A DNA stretch of 64,000 nucleotides from Collimonas humicola (GCF_018304945.1 NZ_JAGQEE010000003.1:372001-436000); one strand, 5' to 3'. Shown: positions 25,553 through 34,952, counted from the stretch's first letter. Made by a program: numbers and translations. The notes: a model not told the origin generated them from the sequence alone.

Positions 25553-27526
25553 TTACCAGCGCAGCACCGGCGGCCGCGTCAGGCCTTGCTGGCCTTCCGT
25601 GTAGCCCACCAGCGACTGCATGAAGTTGCTGTCGCCGCCCAGCGTGATCTTCAGGTCGTACCAGCCGTTGGTGGTGCTGAACTGGATGGTCGTGCTCCGC
25701 TTCGGCGCCACCGTGACGGTCTGGCTGCTGACGCTGCCTGCGGTGATCCGGTCCAGCAGCGTAAATACCGCGGTGTTGCTGGTGCCGCTATTGTCGAACA
25801 GGATGGCGACGCTCTGGCCGGCGCCGTTGTTGGTCAGCTGCACCTGCGGTTGCGGCTGGCCCTGCCATGCGGTGGCGCTGAGATAGCCCTTGAAGCGGCG
25901 GTAGAACTGGTTCGGCGCCAGCATTTCCAGGTCGTAGTAGCCGTTGCCGTAGCTGATCACATGCCAGTAGTCGCGCGACGTGGCGTTGGCCGCCATGGTG
26001 TACATCCACGGGTTGTCGGTGCGGTAGTTGTCCAGGTTGATCTGCAGCGGCGCCGGCTTGCTGCCGCCGTTGCTCCAGTTGGTCCAGATCTGCTTGTTGG
26101 CCAGGTCTTGCGTCAGCCAGCCGTTCAACTGGTAAGGCTGCACGCGCAGGGCCTTCTGCCCGGCTTCATACGGCGGCATGACCGTGCTGGCTGCCGGCGG
26201 CACCGGTTTCGGCAGGCTTTGCTGGCCGGCGGCCTGGGTTGCCAGCGCGGCGGTATTCGGCAGCACCGGGAAGGCGGCATTGCTGGTGGTGAAATCGAAA
26301 CAGGAAGTCAGGTCGCCGCAGATGTCGCGCCGCCACTGGCTGATGTTGGGACAGGTGACGCCGGTCCATTTTTCCAGGAACTGGATAGTCGAGGTGTGAT
26401 CGAATACCTCGCTGGCGACCCAGCCGCCGCGGCTCCACGGCGAACAGACGATGGTCGGTACGCGCGAGCCGAGGCCGATCGGCACGCCGCTGACGAATTC
26501 GTTGGCGGTGCCGGCCGGCGGCGTCGGCGTGGTGACATGATCGTAGAAGCCGCCATTTTCATCGTAGGTATAGATGAAAGCGGTCTTGGCCCACACCGCC
26601 GGATTCGAGGCGAGCGCCTGCAGGAACTGGTTGACGTAATCGACGCCGACGTTCGGCGAGCCGCTCGGATGTTCCGACTTGGCCGCCGGAGCGACGATCC
26701 AGGACACCGCCGGCAAGGTGTTGTTGGTGACATCGTTCTGGAAGTCCGCCAGCACCCGGGTCTGCACGCCGTTGATATACAGCGGCGAATTGGTCGGCAG
26801 GTTCTGGAACTGCTTGAACCAGGCCAGCGCGTTGTCGTCGTAGTTGTCGACTTCCTGGTAGGTGCGCCAGCTGATGCCGGCCGCCTGCAGCGCTTCCGGA
26901 TAGGTCTGCCAGGTCAGCGAGCCGTAGGTAAAGCCGTTGGTGGTGGCGGGGCCGCCGTTCAGTCCCTGCGGATCGATGGTGCCGCTCATCAGGTACAGGC
27001 GGTTCGGATTGGTCGAGGTGCGCGCCGAGCAGAAATAGTTGTCGCACAGGGTGAAGGCATCGGCCAGCGCATAGTGGTACGGCAGGTCGCTGCGCGTCAT
27101 GTAGGTATGCGCATTCATGCCCTTGTTGGGAATCCACTTGTCGCTGCGGCCCTTGTTCCAGGCAGCGGTGCCGGTATTCAAATCGTGCGGCACATCCGAC
27201 AGCCACTGCGCCGAGGAAGTGCTGGAATTGAGGCGCCAAGGCGTGTACAGGGCGCCGGTGCTGTCGGCCTGGCTGAAGACGTTGCGGGACGTGCCCTGGA
27301 TGGTGGCGGCGTGATCGTCGTTGAAACCGCGCGCGCCCTTGATGGTGCCGAAGTAATGGTCGAAGGAGCGGTTCTCCTGGCAAAAGATGACGACGTGCCC
27401 GATCGAACCCAGCGTGCCGCTGACGGCAGGCGCCGCCAGCGCCTGCTGGACAGCCGGCGGCAACATGGTCGCCCCCATCGCTGCCATAGAACCTTTGAGA
27501 AATTTTCTACGACTTGAGTGCGCCAT
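25553..27526 (-). CDS. Tat-exported phospholipase C, phosphatidylcholine/acid phosphatase family
   Basis: A 657-residue enzyme of the PlcH/PlcN group. The signal MAHSSRRKFLKGSMAAMGA is a Tat leader. The catalytic phosphoesterase domain shows IFCQENRSFDHYFGTIKGAR, TNPNRLYLMSG and IYTYDENGGFYDHV, including the acidic metal ligands; two C-terminal beta domains (DUF756-type) follow from about residue 450. It hydrolyses phospholipid head groups outside the cytoplasm and may release choline phosphate, provide phosphate or damage host membranes. I placed the start at 27526 so the Tat motif is N-terminal; the open frame reaches 27712. Confidence 0.92.
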   Translation of the reverse strand: MAHSSRRKFLKGSMAAMGATMLPPAVQQALAAPAVSGTLGSIGHVVIFCQENRSFDHYFGTIKGARGFNDDHAATIQGTSRNVFSQADSTGALYTPWRLNSSTSSAQWLSDVPHDLNTGTAAWNKGRSDKWIPNKGMNAHTYMTRSDLPYHYALADAFTLCDNYFCSARTSTNPNRLYLMSGTIDPQGLNGGPATTNGFTYGSLTWQTYPEALQAAGISWRTYQEVDNYDDNALAWFKQFQNLPTNSPLYINGVQTRVLADFQNDVTNNTLPAVSWIVAPAAKSEHPSGSPNVGVDYVNQFLQALASNPAVWAKTAFIYTYDENGGFYDHVTTPTPPAGTANEFVSGVPIGLGSRVPTIVCSPWSRGGWVASEVFDHTSTIQFLEKWTGVTCPNISQWRRDICGDLTSCFDFTTSNAAFPVLPNTAALATQAAGQQSLPKPVPPAASTVMPPYEAGQKALRVQPYQLNGWLTQDLANKQIWTNWSNGGSKPAPLQINLDNYRTDNPWMYTMAANATSRDYWHVISYGNGYYDLEMLAPNQFYRRFKGYLSATAWQGQPQPQVQLTNNGAGQSVAILFDNSGTSNTAVFTLLDRITAGSVSSQTVTVAPKRSTTIQFSTTNGWYDLKITLGGDSNFMQSLVGYTEGQQGLTRPPVLRW

Positions 27527-28217
27527 GTCATTTCCATATAGAAAGAAAAGCCCGACTCTATAGCCGCTGTATGACCGGCGCATGACCGCCAAGTTACCTG
27601 TCGATGACGCTTGGCGAAGCAGGAAAAATCCTGGATGCGCACTGGAAATCGCAGCATCGCGCGCTTGACGCGGCCGGCATTCGCGACGCAAAAGCCGGCC
27701 GCGTTTTTCCACCGGCGTGTTAGCGCAACCATGATGGATGCGCCAGCCGGTGCGCGGCCAGATCTTGCCGACGTTCCGCGCCCATCAAGTGAATTTGATT
27801 GTTTCTTGACTCATGATTCTGCCCCGATTAATGTGGAAGAAAGCCCGGATCATCATTGTCGGTATGACACCAGCAGGATCACGGATACGCGAGCAAAAAC
27901 GGATTTGAAGATGCAAAAGCGGAAACCCGGGCAAGTGCAGCGGCCGGCGCAGCGCACTCCTGAGCGCCGATTGCCGAATCACTCAAATCAACCGCATGAG
28001 AGTCGCAGCCGCGCGGGGAAATCTCCGATTTAAGCAAGCCTTAAGCAAAGCCAAGTAGAATTACCCGAAATGAACGCTTGCCTCCTATGCCAGTCGAATT
28101 GCATAGCAAGCCGGCCCTGGCCCGCAGGCGGCCATTATTGATAGCAAGGGCAGCAATATTATTGTTATTACTGTTTCCCGCCGCTCACGTGAGTACGAAC
28201 ATCGAACTGAAGGTTAT
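27527..28217. other. Intergenic region, 691 bp
   Basis: The gap between the phospholipase (minus) and prc (plus) carries both promoters. It contains a T-tailed hairpin on the plus strand (27669-27708) and a possible 46-codon leader frame (28087-28227), both listed separately. The 140-codon frame at 27611-28033 has no protein character and is not called. Confidence 0.5.
27669..27708 (+). terminator. Orphan rho-independent terminator, plus strand
   Basis: CGCGGCCGGC (27669-27678) pairs with GCCGGCCGCG (27694-27703), followed by TTTTT. No plus-strand gene lies upstream, so the structure could end an unannotated small RNA made from within the region 27527-27669, or guard the prc promoter. Confidence 0.45.
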
Positions 28218-28227
28218 ATGCGCCTAA
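28087..28227 (+). CDS. Possible 46-residue leader/membrane peptide overlapping prc start
   Basis: The frame starts MPVELHSKPALARRRPLL and runs through a basic stretch and a hydrophobic run (IARAAILLLLLFPAAHV) like a signal or membrane anchor. Its stop codon overlaps the prc start by 10 bases. No good Shine-Dalgarno site precedes the ATG, so translation is unproven; it could be a coupled leader peptide or chance. Confidence 0.25.
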   Translation: MPVELHSKPALARRRPLLIARAAILLLLLFPAAHVSTNIELKVICA

Positions 28228-30371
28228 AAAATAGTCTGCTTTGTATCTTGTTGGCAATCTCGACCGCAGCCCACGCGCTGGAGTCGGGCCCGCCGCCGGT
28301 CCTGACGCCGTTGCAGCAGCAAGCGCAGGCCGCCCACCTGAGCGCGCAGTTCCTGACCCGCTTCCACTATAAGCCGGTGAAACTGGACGACGCGCTGGCG
28401 GAAAAAATCATCAACCGCTATGTCAAATCGCTGGATCCGGAAAAATTCTTTTTCATCCAGTCGGACATCGACCAGTTCACAGCCCAGACCAGCAAGCTCG
28501 ACGATGCCATCTATAAAGAGGATCTGAGCATCCCTTTCAGCATTTTCAACCTGTATCAGCAACGCATCGTCGATCGCCTGACCTATGCGCGTGAACTGCT
28601 GAAGCAGGGTTTCGATTTCAGCCAGAAGGAAGAGTACGCCTTCGTGCGCGACAAGGAACCATGGCCGAAAACCGAGGCCGAGAGCCGCGACCTGTGGCGC
28701 AAGCGGGTCAAGAACGACTGGCTGCGCCTGAAACTGGCCGGCAAGAAGGATCCGGCGATACGCGACACGCTCAGTAAGCGCTACGAAAATTCGCTGGCGC
28801 GCGCCTACAAGTACAAGAGCGATGACGTGTTCCAGATCTTCATGAACGCTTACGCGACATCGATCGAACCGCATACCGATTATCTCGGCACCACCGCGGC
28901 GGCGGATTTCGACATCGCCATGAAGCTGTCGCTGGTCGGCATCGGAGCCGTGCTGCAGGAGCGCGATGAGTACACCACCATCCGCGAGCTGGTGCCGGGC
29001 GGTCCGGCGCAGCTGTCCGGCAAGATCGCTGTCGGCGACCGCATCGTCGGCGTGGCGCAAGGCGCCCAGGGCGCCATGACCGAAGTGGTCGGCATGCGCA
29101 TCGACGACGTCGTCAAGCTGATCCGCGGCGCTAAGGATACCGTGGTGAAGCTCGACATCCTGCCGGCCGATGCCGGTCCGGACGCCAAGCACAAGCTGCT
29201 GAGCCTGGTGCGCAACAAGATCAGCCTGGAACAGCAGGCCGCCAAGAAAACCATCCTCTCGGTAAAGAATGGCGACAGCACCCGCAAGGTCGGCGTGATC
29301 ACCCTGCCGGCGTTCTATGAAGATTTCGATGCGCGCGGCAAGGGCGACAAGAACTACCGCAGCGCCAGCCGCGACGTGGCGGCGCTGCTGAACGAGCTGA
29401 AGAAGGAAAAGGTCGACAGCGTGCTGGTCGACCTGCGCAACAACGGCGGCGGCTCGCTGACTGAAGCGGTGGACCTGACCGGGCTGTTTGTCGGCAAGGG
29501 ACCGATCGTGCAGCAGCGCAATGCACGCGGCGAAGTCAATGTCGAAGCCGACGACCGCACCACGCCGGTGTGGAGCGGCCCGCTGGCAGTGCTGATCAAC
29601 CGCGGTTCGGCCTCCGCCTCGGAAATTTTTGCGGCGGCGATCCAGGACTACGGACGCGGCGTCATCATCGGTGAAGGCAGCTTCGGCAAAGGCACCGTGC
29701 AAACCATGGTCAACCTCGACCAGCTGGCGCACAACGACAAGCCGAAGTTCGGCGAACTGAAGATGACCATCGCCCAGTTCTTCCGCATCAACGGCGGCAC
29801 CACGCAGCTGCGCGGCGTCACGCCGGACGTCAGCCTGCCGGGTTTCTCGGATACCGAGAATTTCGGCGAATCGAGCTACGACAACGCGCTGCCATGGTCG
29901 GAAGTCAAGGCGGCAGACTATGCCAAGCTGGGCGACATCAAGGACCTGGCCCCGCAGCTCAAGATCCGGCATGACGCCCGGGTCGAGAAAGACAAGGACT
30001 ACCAGCGCTTCGTGGAAGACGTGACTGAGGTCAACACTCAGCGCAAGAAGCGCTCCATCTCTCTCAATGAAGCCGACCGCCGCGCCGAAATGGCGCAGCA
30101 GGAAGCCCGCCTGCAAGCCCGCGCCAAGGATAGCGCCAGCGATGCCGCCAAAGGCAAGGACGCCGATGTCGTCGATGCCGATGCCAAGGACGACGGCCTG
30201 CAAGCGAATGAGCGCAGCCTGAGCGCCGAACTGGCGGCCGAGAAAAAGGCCAAGAGCGCGAAGGACGTGTTGCTGAACGAAGCGGCGCATATCCTTAGCG
30301 ACGCCTCGGATCTGCAGAAGAACAATCCGAAATTCGCGGTGCAGCCGGTGGCAGCCGTGCCGGCAAAATGA
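28218..30371 (+). CDS. prc: Tail-specific (C-terminal processing) protease Prc
   Basis: A 717-residue periplasmic serine protease. The signal peptide is residues 1-20. A PDZ domain (VGIGAVLQERDEYTTIRELV) lies at about 238-330, followed by the S41 catalytic region VDLRNNGGGSL, RGSASASEIF with nucleophile S466, and FGKGTVQ with general base K491; the S-K spacing equals that of E. coli Prc. The long C-terminal DUF3340 region, rich in charged residues, completes the proteobacterial type. It degrades misfolded periplasmic proteins and trims or controls murein hydrolases and PBP3 with NlpI. Confidence 0.95.
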   Translation: MRLKNSLLCILLAISTAAHALESGPPPVLTPLQQQAQAAHLSAQFLTRFHYKPVKLDDALAEKIINRYVKSLDPEKFFFIQSDIDQFTAQTSKLDDAIYKEDLSIPFSIFNLYQQRIVDRLTYARELLKQGFDFSQKEEYAFVRDKEPWPKTEAESRDLWRKRVKNDWLRLKLAGKKDPAIRDTLSKRYENSLARAYKYKSDDVFQIFMNAYATSIEPHTDYLGTTAAADFDIAMKLSLVGIGAVLQERDEYTTIRELVPGGPAQLSGKIAVGDRIVGVAQGAQGAMTEVVGMRIDDVVKLIRGAKDTVVKLDILPADAGPDAKHKLLSLVRNKISLEQQAAKKTILSVKNGDSTRKVGVITLPAFYEDFDARGKGDKNYRSASRDVAALLNELKKEKVDSVLVDLRNNGGGSLTEAVDLTGLFVGKGPIVQQRNARGEVNVEADDRTTPVWSGPLAVLINRGSASASEIFAAAIQDYGRGVIIGEGSFGKGTVQTMVNLDQLAHNDKPKFGELKMTIAQFFRINGGTTQLRGVTPDVSLPGFSDTENFGESSYDNALPWSEVKAADYAKLGDIKDLAPQLKIRHDARVEKDKDYQRFVEDVTEVNTQRKKRSISLNEADRRAEMAQQEARLQARAKDSASDAAKGKDADVVDADAKDDGLQANERSLSAELAAEKKAKSAKDVLLNEAAHILSDASDLQKNNPKFAVQPVAAVPAK

Positions 30372-30420
30372 TGTATCCAGAAACGCCGCGGCGCTGAAGC
30401 AGGCGTCCCCGGCGCCGCTG

Positions 30421-30450
30421 AAAAGACAGGCAGATGCCTGTCTTTTTTTT
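30421..30450 (+). terminator. Rho-independent terminator of prc
   Basis: AAAAGACAGGCA (30421-30432) pairs with TGCCTGTCTTTT (30435-30446) and runs into a T8 tract. This is the strongest terminator in the window. Confidence 0.85.
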
Positions 30451-30480
30451 CGCCTGGCAAGAAGCCGGAAGATGCGGATC

Positions 30481-31272
30481 TCAGTTTCTGTCGTGGCCCG
30501 CTGAAGCGCCGCCGAGCTGGTCCGCCTCGGCGGTTTCATATGACAAGGTTCGCCGTTGTATCGCATTCAGTATCGCCAGGCTGTAGGCGCCGGCTTCCAG
30601 CCGCAAATCCCTGGCGTGGGCAATCTCCTGGTACAGCGCCTCGATCTCCCCAACGGCGCGCCGGTTGCGCGGCTCGCTGTCGAACACAGATTGCCCTTGC
30701 TGCAGCAGGCGGTTGTCTTCCAGCCACTCGTGGATCACGGTCTGCGCCAGCGCCGCCGTCAGGACCTTGTCGGCGAAGACGCGGGCATCGCTGCTTCCTT
30801 CGGCCCCAGCGGCATCGCCAAAAGCGCTGATGGCTTGCAATCCGACCACCAGCACCCGCAACGCCGGATTGAACAGGCGCAGGGCTTCGATGCGCTGGAT
30901 CAGGTTCTCGCGGCGCTTGAGGTCGCCGCCGCGCGAACCGACCGGCACCAGCAGCACATCGGTCGCCACCAGCGCCGAATCGGCATTCCAGGAATCGCTG
31001 CCGTCGGTGTCGATGACGATGTCCTGGAAGTGGCTGCGATAATAGGAAAGCGGATTTTCCAGTTCCGACGGCAAGCCCTCCATGCCGCGCACGGCCAGCT
31101 TGATCCTGGCGTCGGCGGCGGCGCGGCGCTCGCCCCAGTGCAAGGAATACTTGAGCGAAGTGGCATCGATCAGCAGGACCTTGCGATGCTGCCGTGCGCA
31201 GAAGGTCGCCAGGTTGGCAGCCAGGATGGCGCGTTTGGTGCTGTCGTCTTCGCTGAAAATAGTGATGATCAT
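30481..31272 (-). CDS. ParA/MinD-like protein with degenerate Walker A motif
   Basis: A 263-residue protein with a clear ParA-type layout: MIITIFSEDD at the first strand, ANLATFCARQHRKVLLIDA (Walker A' strand), DIVIDTDGSDSW (Walker B) and ATDVLLVPVGSRGGDL. The P-loop KGGVGKTT expected at residues 8-16 is replaced by EDDSTKRA, so the invariant lysines and glycines are absent and ATP binding is doubtful. No ParB partner or parS is near. It may be a regulatory pseudo-ATPase. Confidence 0.75.
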   Translation of the reverse strand: MIITIFSEDDSTKRAILAANLATFCARQHRKVLLIDATSLKYSLHWGERRAAADARIKLAVRGMEGLPSELENPLSYYRSHFQDIVIDTDGSDSWNADSALVATDVLLVPVGSRGGDLKRRENLIQRIEALRLFNPALRVLVVGLQAISAFGDAAGAEGSSDARVFADKVLTAALAQTVIHEWLEDNRLLQQGQSVFDSEPRNRRAVGEIEALYQEIAHARDLRLEAGAYSLAILNAIQRRTLSYETAEADQLGGASAGHDRN

Positions 31273-31542
31273 ATTTCCTCCTATGCGTTAGGGCCTGCTG
31301 ACCTATGATTTGGGAGATGCGATGCGCATTCTGAAGTGCGATGCGCTACGCATAGCGGCACGTGCATGGATCGCTGTGACAGAATCAGTGTAGTTGGAGG
31401 CGTATAAAGATGTCGTAAAAAAACGGCGTCCTGGCATAAACGTCCGCTAAAAATATCGCCCTGGAAGGCCCCTGCAAAAGCTGCCGCAAGCGTGCTAGGA
31501 TCGACCTTCACCGACAAATATGGATTCAGGCCAGATATAAAA

Positions 31543-32025
31543 ATGATCACCATCAGCAGCTACTCGGATGCCTATCGCGACGGCGTCGCCAACCTGATCC
31601 TGCCGATCCAGCAACAGGAATTCGGCCTCGCCATCAGCTTGCAGGACCAGCCGGACCTGCTCGACATCCCGAATTTTTATCAAAGCGGCCATGGCAATTT
31701 CTGGCTGGCGCTGGCGGCAGACGAGGTGGTGGGCAGCATCTCGCTGCGCGACATCGGCAACCGCCAGGGCGCGCTGCGCAAGATGTTCGTGCAGGCGCCG
31801 TTCCGCGGCCGCGAGCACCAGGTCGCGCAGCGCTTGCTGCAGACATTGGTCGACTGGTCGCGGGAACAGGGATTGCAGGAAGTATTTCTCGGCACGACAG
31901 CAGCCTTCCTGGCGGCGCATCGCTTCTATGAAAAGAACGGCTTCATCGAGATTGCGCCGGCGGATCTGCCGCCGGCGTTCCCGCGCATGGCGCTGGACAC
32001 CAGATTCTACCGGCTCAGCCTGTAA
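31543..32025 (+). CDS. GNAT-family N-acetyltransferase
   Basis: A 160-residue acetyltransferase. The CoA-binding stretch is LRKMFVQAPFRGREHQVAQR and the family ending RFYEKNGFIEI is present. The ATG at 31543 begins the conserved domain (MITISSYSDAYRDGV); the frame upstream to 31492 has no family match. Its neighbours give no hint of substrate. It converges on a LysR gene with a 10-bp gap. Confidence 0.85.
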   Translation: MITISSYSDAYRDGVANLILPIQQQEFGLAISLQDQPDLLDIPNFYQSGHGNFWLALAADEVVGSISLRDIGNRQGALRKMFVQAPFRGREHQVAQRLLQTLVDWSREQGLQEVFLGTTAAFLAAHRFYEKNGFIEIAPADLPPAFPRMALDTRFYRLSL

Positions 32026-32035
32026 CGACGAGGGC

Positions 32036-32917
32036 CTAGCCTAGCCGCTCCACCAGGAAATCGACAAAGGTGCGCAGCTTGGCGGTCGGCCGCGAATCGC
32101 GGGTGCGCACCAGATGGATAGGCCGGGCCGGCAGGCTCCACTTCGGCAATAGCTGCACCAGCTGGCCCGAAGCGATGGCGGCGTCCAGCAGCACGTCGGC
32201 TTGCACCACCACGCCGATGCCGTTCAGCGCCGCGGTCAACAGCGCCTGGCCGTTATTGCTGACAAAGGAACCGCGCACCGGCACCTCCTCAAGCTGCTCG
32301 CCCTGGGTAAAACGCCAGGAGTGATCCTTCCCCCATGACATGAAGCCCAGGCAATTGTGCCCGGCCAGCTCGGCTGGATGCCGCGGCTTGCCGTGGCGTT
32401 TCAGGTAGGCCGGGCTGGCCGCCGCAAACATGCGCGACGAGCGCAGCGGACGGGCGATCAGGTTGGCGCCATCCACCGCGCCGGAGCGCAGCGCCACTTC
32501 AAACCCCTCTTCCACCATATCCACCACGCGGTCGTTCAAGACCAGCTCCACCTGCACTTCCGGATACAGCGTCATGTATTCGCCGATCAAGGGCACCAGC
32601 CGGTGCGCGCCATAAGTCACCGGCGCAGTCATGCGCAGCTTGCCGCGCGGGACGGCGCGCAAGGCTTCGGCGACGTGATCCGCGGCCTGCACGCTGCTCA
32701 GCACGTCGCGGCAGCGCTCCACATACACGCTGCCGATTTCGGTCAGGCTGTGGCGGCGCGTAGTGCGGTCCAGCAGGCGGGCGCCGAGATGCGTCTCCAG
32801 CGCCCGCACGTGATTGGCGACCATGGTGGTCGACAGCGAAAACTCTTCCGCCGCCGCGGCGAAGCTGCCTTTTTCCACCACGCGGACGAATACGGCCATG
32901 CTGGTCAATCTATCCAT
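32036..32917 (-). CDS. LysR-family transcriptional regulator
   Basis: A 293-residue regulator: HTH in MDRLTSMAVFVRVVEKGSFA and STTMVANHVRALETHLGARL, followed by a substrate-binding domain of the common type (RPLRSSRMFAAASPAYL). The start at 32917 is set by the family N-terminus; the open frame continues to 33505 without similarity. It is divergent from the lactonase-like gene at 33017, 100 bp away, its probable target. Confidence 0.9.
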   Translation of the reverse strand: MDRLTSMAVFVRVVEKGSFAAAAEEFSLSTTMVANHVRALETHLGARLLDRTTRRHSLTEIGSVYVERCRDVLSSVQAADHVAEALRAVPRGKLRMTAPVTYGAHRLVPLIGEYMTLYPEVQVELVLNDRVVDMVEEGFEVALRSGAVDGANLIARPLRSSRMFAAASPAYLKRHGKPRHPAELAGHNCLGFMSWGKDHSWRFTQGEQLEEVPVRGSFVSNNGQALLTAALNGIGVVVQADVLLDAAIASGQLVQLLPKWSLPARPIHLVRTRDSRPTAKLRTFVDFLVERLG

Positions 32918-33016
32918 TCGGAAGCCTGAGTGTTGAGTGTTGAAAGTATTGGCCAGTTTATCAAACATGGCGCCGGAGTGAGAATGGCCACATCTAGCCA
33001 CGATATGGAGAAGAAA

Positions 33017-34033
33017 ATGAAGCCACACAGCCTTTTGCGCAGTCTCGCCTTGTCGACAGCCTTGCTGGGCGCCTTGTCTTGCGCAGCGCAGCCTGCGCGT
33101 GCCGCCGGCGCCGCAAAGACCTTGCCGGCCCTGAGCCTGCCGGCGGACTGGTATCCGGAGAGCCTGGCGACCGGAGCGGACGGCGCCTTCTACGTAGGCA
33201 GCTGGCGCCAAGGCGCGGTGGCGCGGGTGCGGCCGGATGGCAGCGCGCCGGAAATCCTGGTGACGCCCGGCTCCAACGGCCTCGCCAATGGCCAGGGCGT
33301 GCTGGTCGATACAGCGCATCAGCTGCTGTGGGTCTGCTCGGGCAACTGGGGCTACACCAGCGTGCCGTCCACGCCAAGCGCACTGAAAAGCTATGACCTC
33401 GCCAGCGGTGCGCCGCGCGCCAGCTATGCCATGCCGGACAAAGGCTATTGCAACGACCTGGCGCAGGACAGCCATGGCACGCTGTACGTCACCGATTCCT
33501 TCCATCCGCGCGTATTGCGCCTGCAGCCGGGAGCGGCCGAATTGACAGTCTGGAAGGAAGATCCGGGCATGGGCGCCGGCAGCGACGGCCTCTACCTGAA
33601 CGGCATCGCGCTGGACGGCGACCGCCGCCTGTACGTCAGCCTGGTGGCTGCAGTACCGTATGTACTGCGCGTAGATGTCGAAGATAACGGCGCAGCCGGC
33701 GCGGTGAGCCGCATCGAGATGCCGCGCGTGCTGAAGAACGCCGACGCCATCCGCATCTACGCTCCCGGCCGCATGGCGATCTTCGAGAGCAATGCCTTCG
33801 GCAAGACCGGCCCTTACGGCGGCCAGATCAGCATCGCTAAAATAGACGGCGGCAGCGCGGCGCTGGACACCATCGTCAGCGGACTGAACGATCCCTCATC
33901 CGGGGTCATCGTCGGCAACCGCGTGTACTTCATCGAATCCAAGTATGGCCTGCTGTTCCAGCACAAGGAGCATCCGGAAGAAATCCCGACGGACGTGCCG
34001 TTCGACCTGCAATCGCGCGAGTTGCCGAGATAA
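33017..34033 (+). CDS. Exported SMP-30/gluconolactonase-like beta-propeller protein
   Basis: A 338-residue protein with signal peptide (MKPHSLLRSLALSTALLGALS, cleaved near AQPARA). The mature part is a six-bladed propeller, with blade signatures such as YPESLATGADGAFYVGSW, KGYCNDLAQDSHGTLYVTDS and YLNGIALDGDRRLYVS that supply the N and D ligands of a calcium site. GGAG five bases ahead of the ATG at 33017 favours this start over 33005. A periplasmic lactonase or a sugar-binding role is plausible. The gene is divergent from a LysR regulator. Confidence 0.8.
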   Translation: MKPHSLLRSLALSTALLGALSCAAQPARAAGAAKTLPALSLPADWYPESLATGADGAFYVGSWRQGAVARVRPDGSAPEILVTPGSNGLANGQGVLVDTAHQLLWVCSGNWGYTSVPSTPSALKSYDLASGAPRASYAMPDKGYCNDLAQDSHGTLYVTDSFHPRVLRLQPGAAELTVWKEDPGMGAGSDGLYLNGIALDGDRRLYVSLVAAVPYVLRVDVEDNGAAGAVSRIEMPRVLKNADAIRIYAPGRMAIFESNAFGKTGPYGGQISIAKIDGGSAALDTIVSGLNDPSSGVIVGNRVYFIESKYGLLFQHKEHPEEIPTDVPFDLQSRELPR

Positions 34034-34034
34034 T

Positions 34035-34952
34035 TTATTTTTTCCGCGAGCGCTGCCTGCGGACTGCCGTCAAGCTGCCTTGGTAGTCCGCCACTTGCTG
34101 CCTCAGCCAGGCCAGCAGCAGCAACAGCTTGGGCGACTGATGGCTGCGCACCGGCCAGACCAGGAAATAGCGCGATGGGTGCGGCGCTTCGATATCGGTG
34201 AGCCGGACCAGCTGCCGCCGCTCGATCATGGCGTGGGCGATCGAGCGCCGCGTCAGCGCAATGCCGTAACCCAGCCTGGCGGCTTCCAGCATCATGCTCG
34301 AATCGGTGAACTCCAGCGCCGCCCGCGGACGCAAGTGCTCGCAACCGGCCGCCGCCAGCCACACCGGCCAGCTTTCGCTGGCGTGCAGCAGCGGCAGCTG
34401 CATGAGCTGATCCGGCGCGATGGCCAGGTCGCCGCCGTTGAAGCCCGGCGCGGCGACCACCAGCAAGCTGTCGTCCATCAAGGGTTCGCAATGCAGGTCC
34501 GGCCACTGGCCATGGCCGAAGCGGATCGCACAATCGGGCAGCTCGTTTTCAAAGTCCGCGAACGCCATGCTCGCCGCCAGGCTGATCTGCAGCTCCGGAT
34601 GGGCTGCGATGAAATCGTGCAGGCGCGGCAGCAGCCAGAAGGTGCCGAAGGACGGCACCACCGAAATCGTCAGCCGGCTGTCGCGCGGCCGGCGCTGGAT
34701 TTTCTCGGTGGCGCCGGCGATCTCGGCCAGCGCCTGGCGCACCTGGTAGGCATAGATGCGCCCTTCTTCCGTCAGCGTCAGGGCGCGGCCTGCGCGCGTC
34801 ACCAGCGCCAGGCCGATGTAATCCTCCAGCGCCTTGACCTGATGGCTGACGGCGCTGTGCGTGACGTGCAGCTCTTCGGCGGCATCGACCACTTTCCCCA
34901 GGCGGGCGAGGGCTTCAAATGCGCGCAATGCGGGCAGGGGCGGCAGTTTCAC
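34035..34952 (-). CDS. LysR-family transcriptional regulator (GcvA-like)
   Basis: A 305-residue regulator: KLPPLPALRAFEALARLGKV and THSAVSHQVKALEDYIG match the GcvA/AmpR-type HTH. The family-consistent start is a GTG at 34952; the ATG frame to 35066 adds unrelated residues. The gene is tail-to-tail with the propeller gene (1-bp gap) and divergent from the NTF2-like gene at 35084, which it may control. Confidence 0.88.
   Translation of the reverse strand: MKLPPLPALRAFEALARLGKVVDAAEELHVTHSAVSHQVKALEDYIGLALVTRAGRALTLTEEGRIYAYQVRQALAEIAGATEKIQRRPRDSRLTISVVPSFGTFWLLPRLHDFIAAHPELQISLAASMAFADFENELPDCAIRFGHGQWPDLHCEPLMDDSLLVVAAPGFNGGDLAIAPDQLMQLPLLHASESWPVWLAAAGCEHLRPRAALEFTDSSMMLEAARLGYGIALTRRSIAHAMIERRQLVRLTDIEAPHPSRYFLVWPVRSHQSPKLLLLLAWLRQQVADYQGSLTAVRRQRSRKK

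Noticed and set aside
25259-27517. 752-codon open frame antisense to phospholipase C
   Set aside because: A shadow frame; the Arg/Gly/Val-rich composition with no domain, while the Tat phospholipase is clear.
27611-28033. 140-codon plus-strand frame between phospholipase C and prc
   Set aside because: No ribosome site, low-complexity basic sequence, and a terminator-like hairpin lies inside it.
28224-30566. 780-codon open frame antisense to prc
   Set aside because: It mirrors the codons of prc in high-GC DNA, is rich in His/Arg/Gln/Gly without domains, and prc is unmistakable on the other strand.
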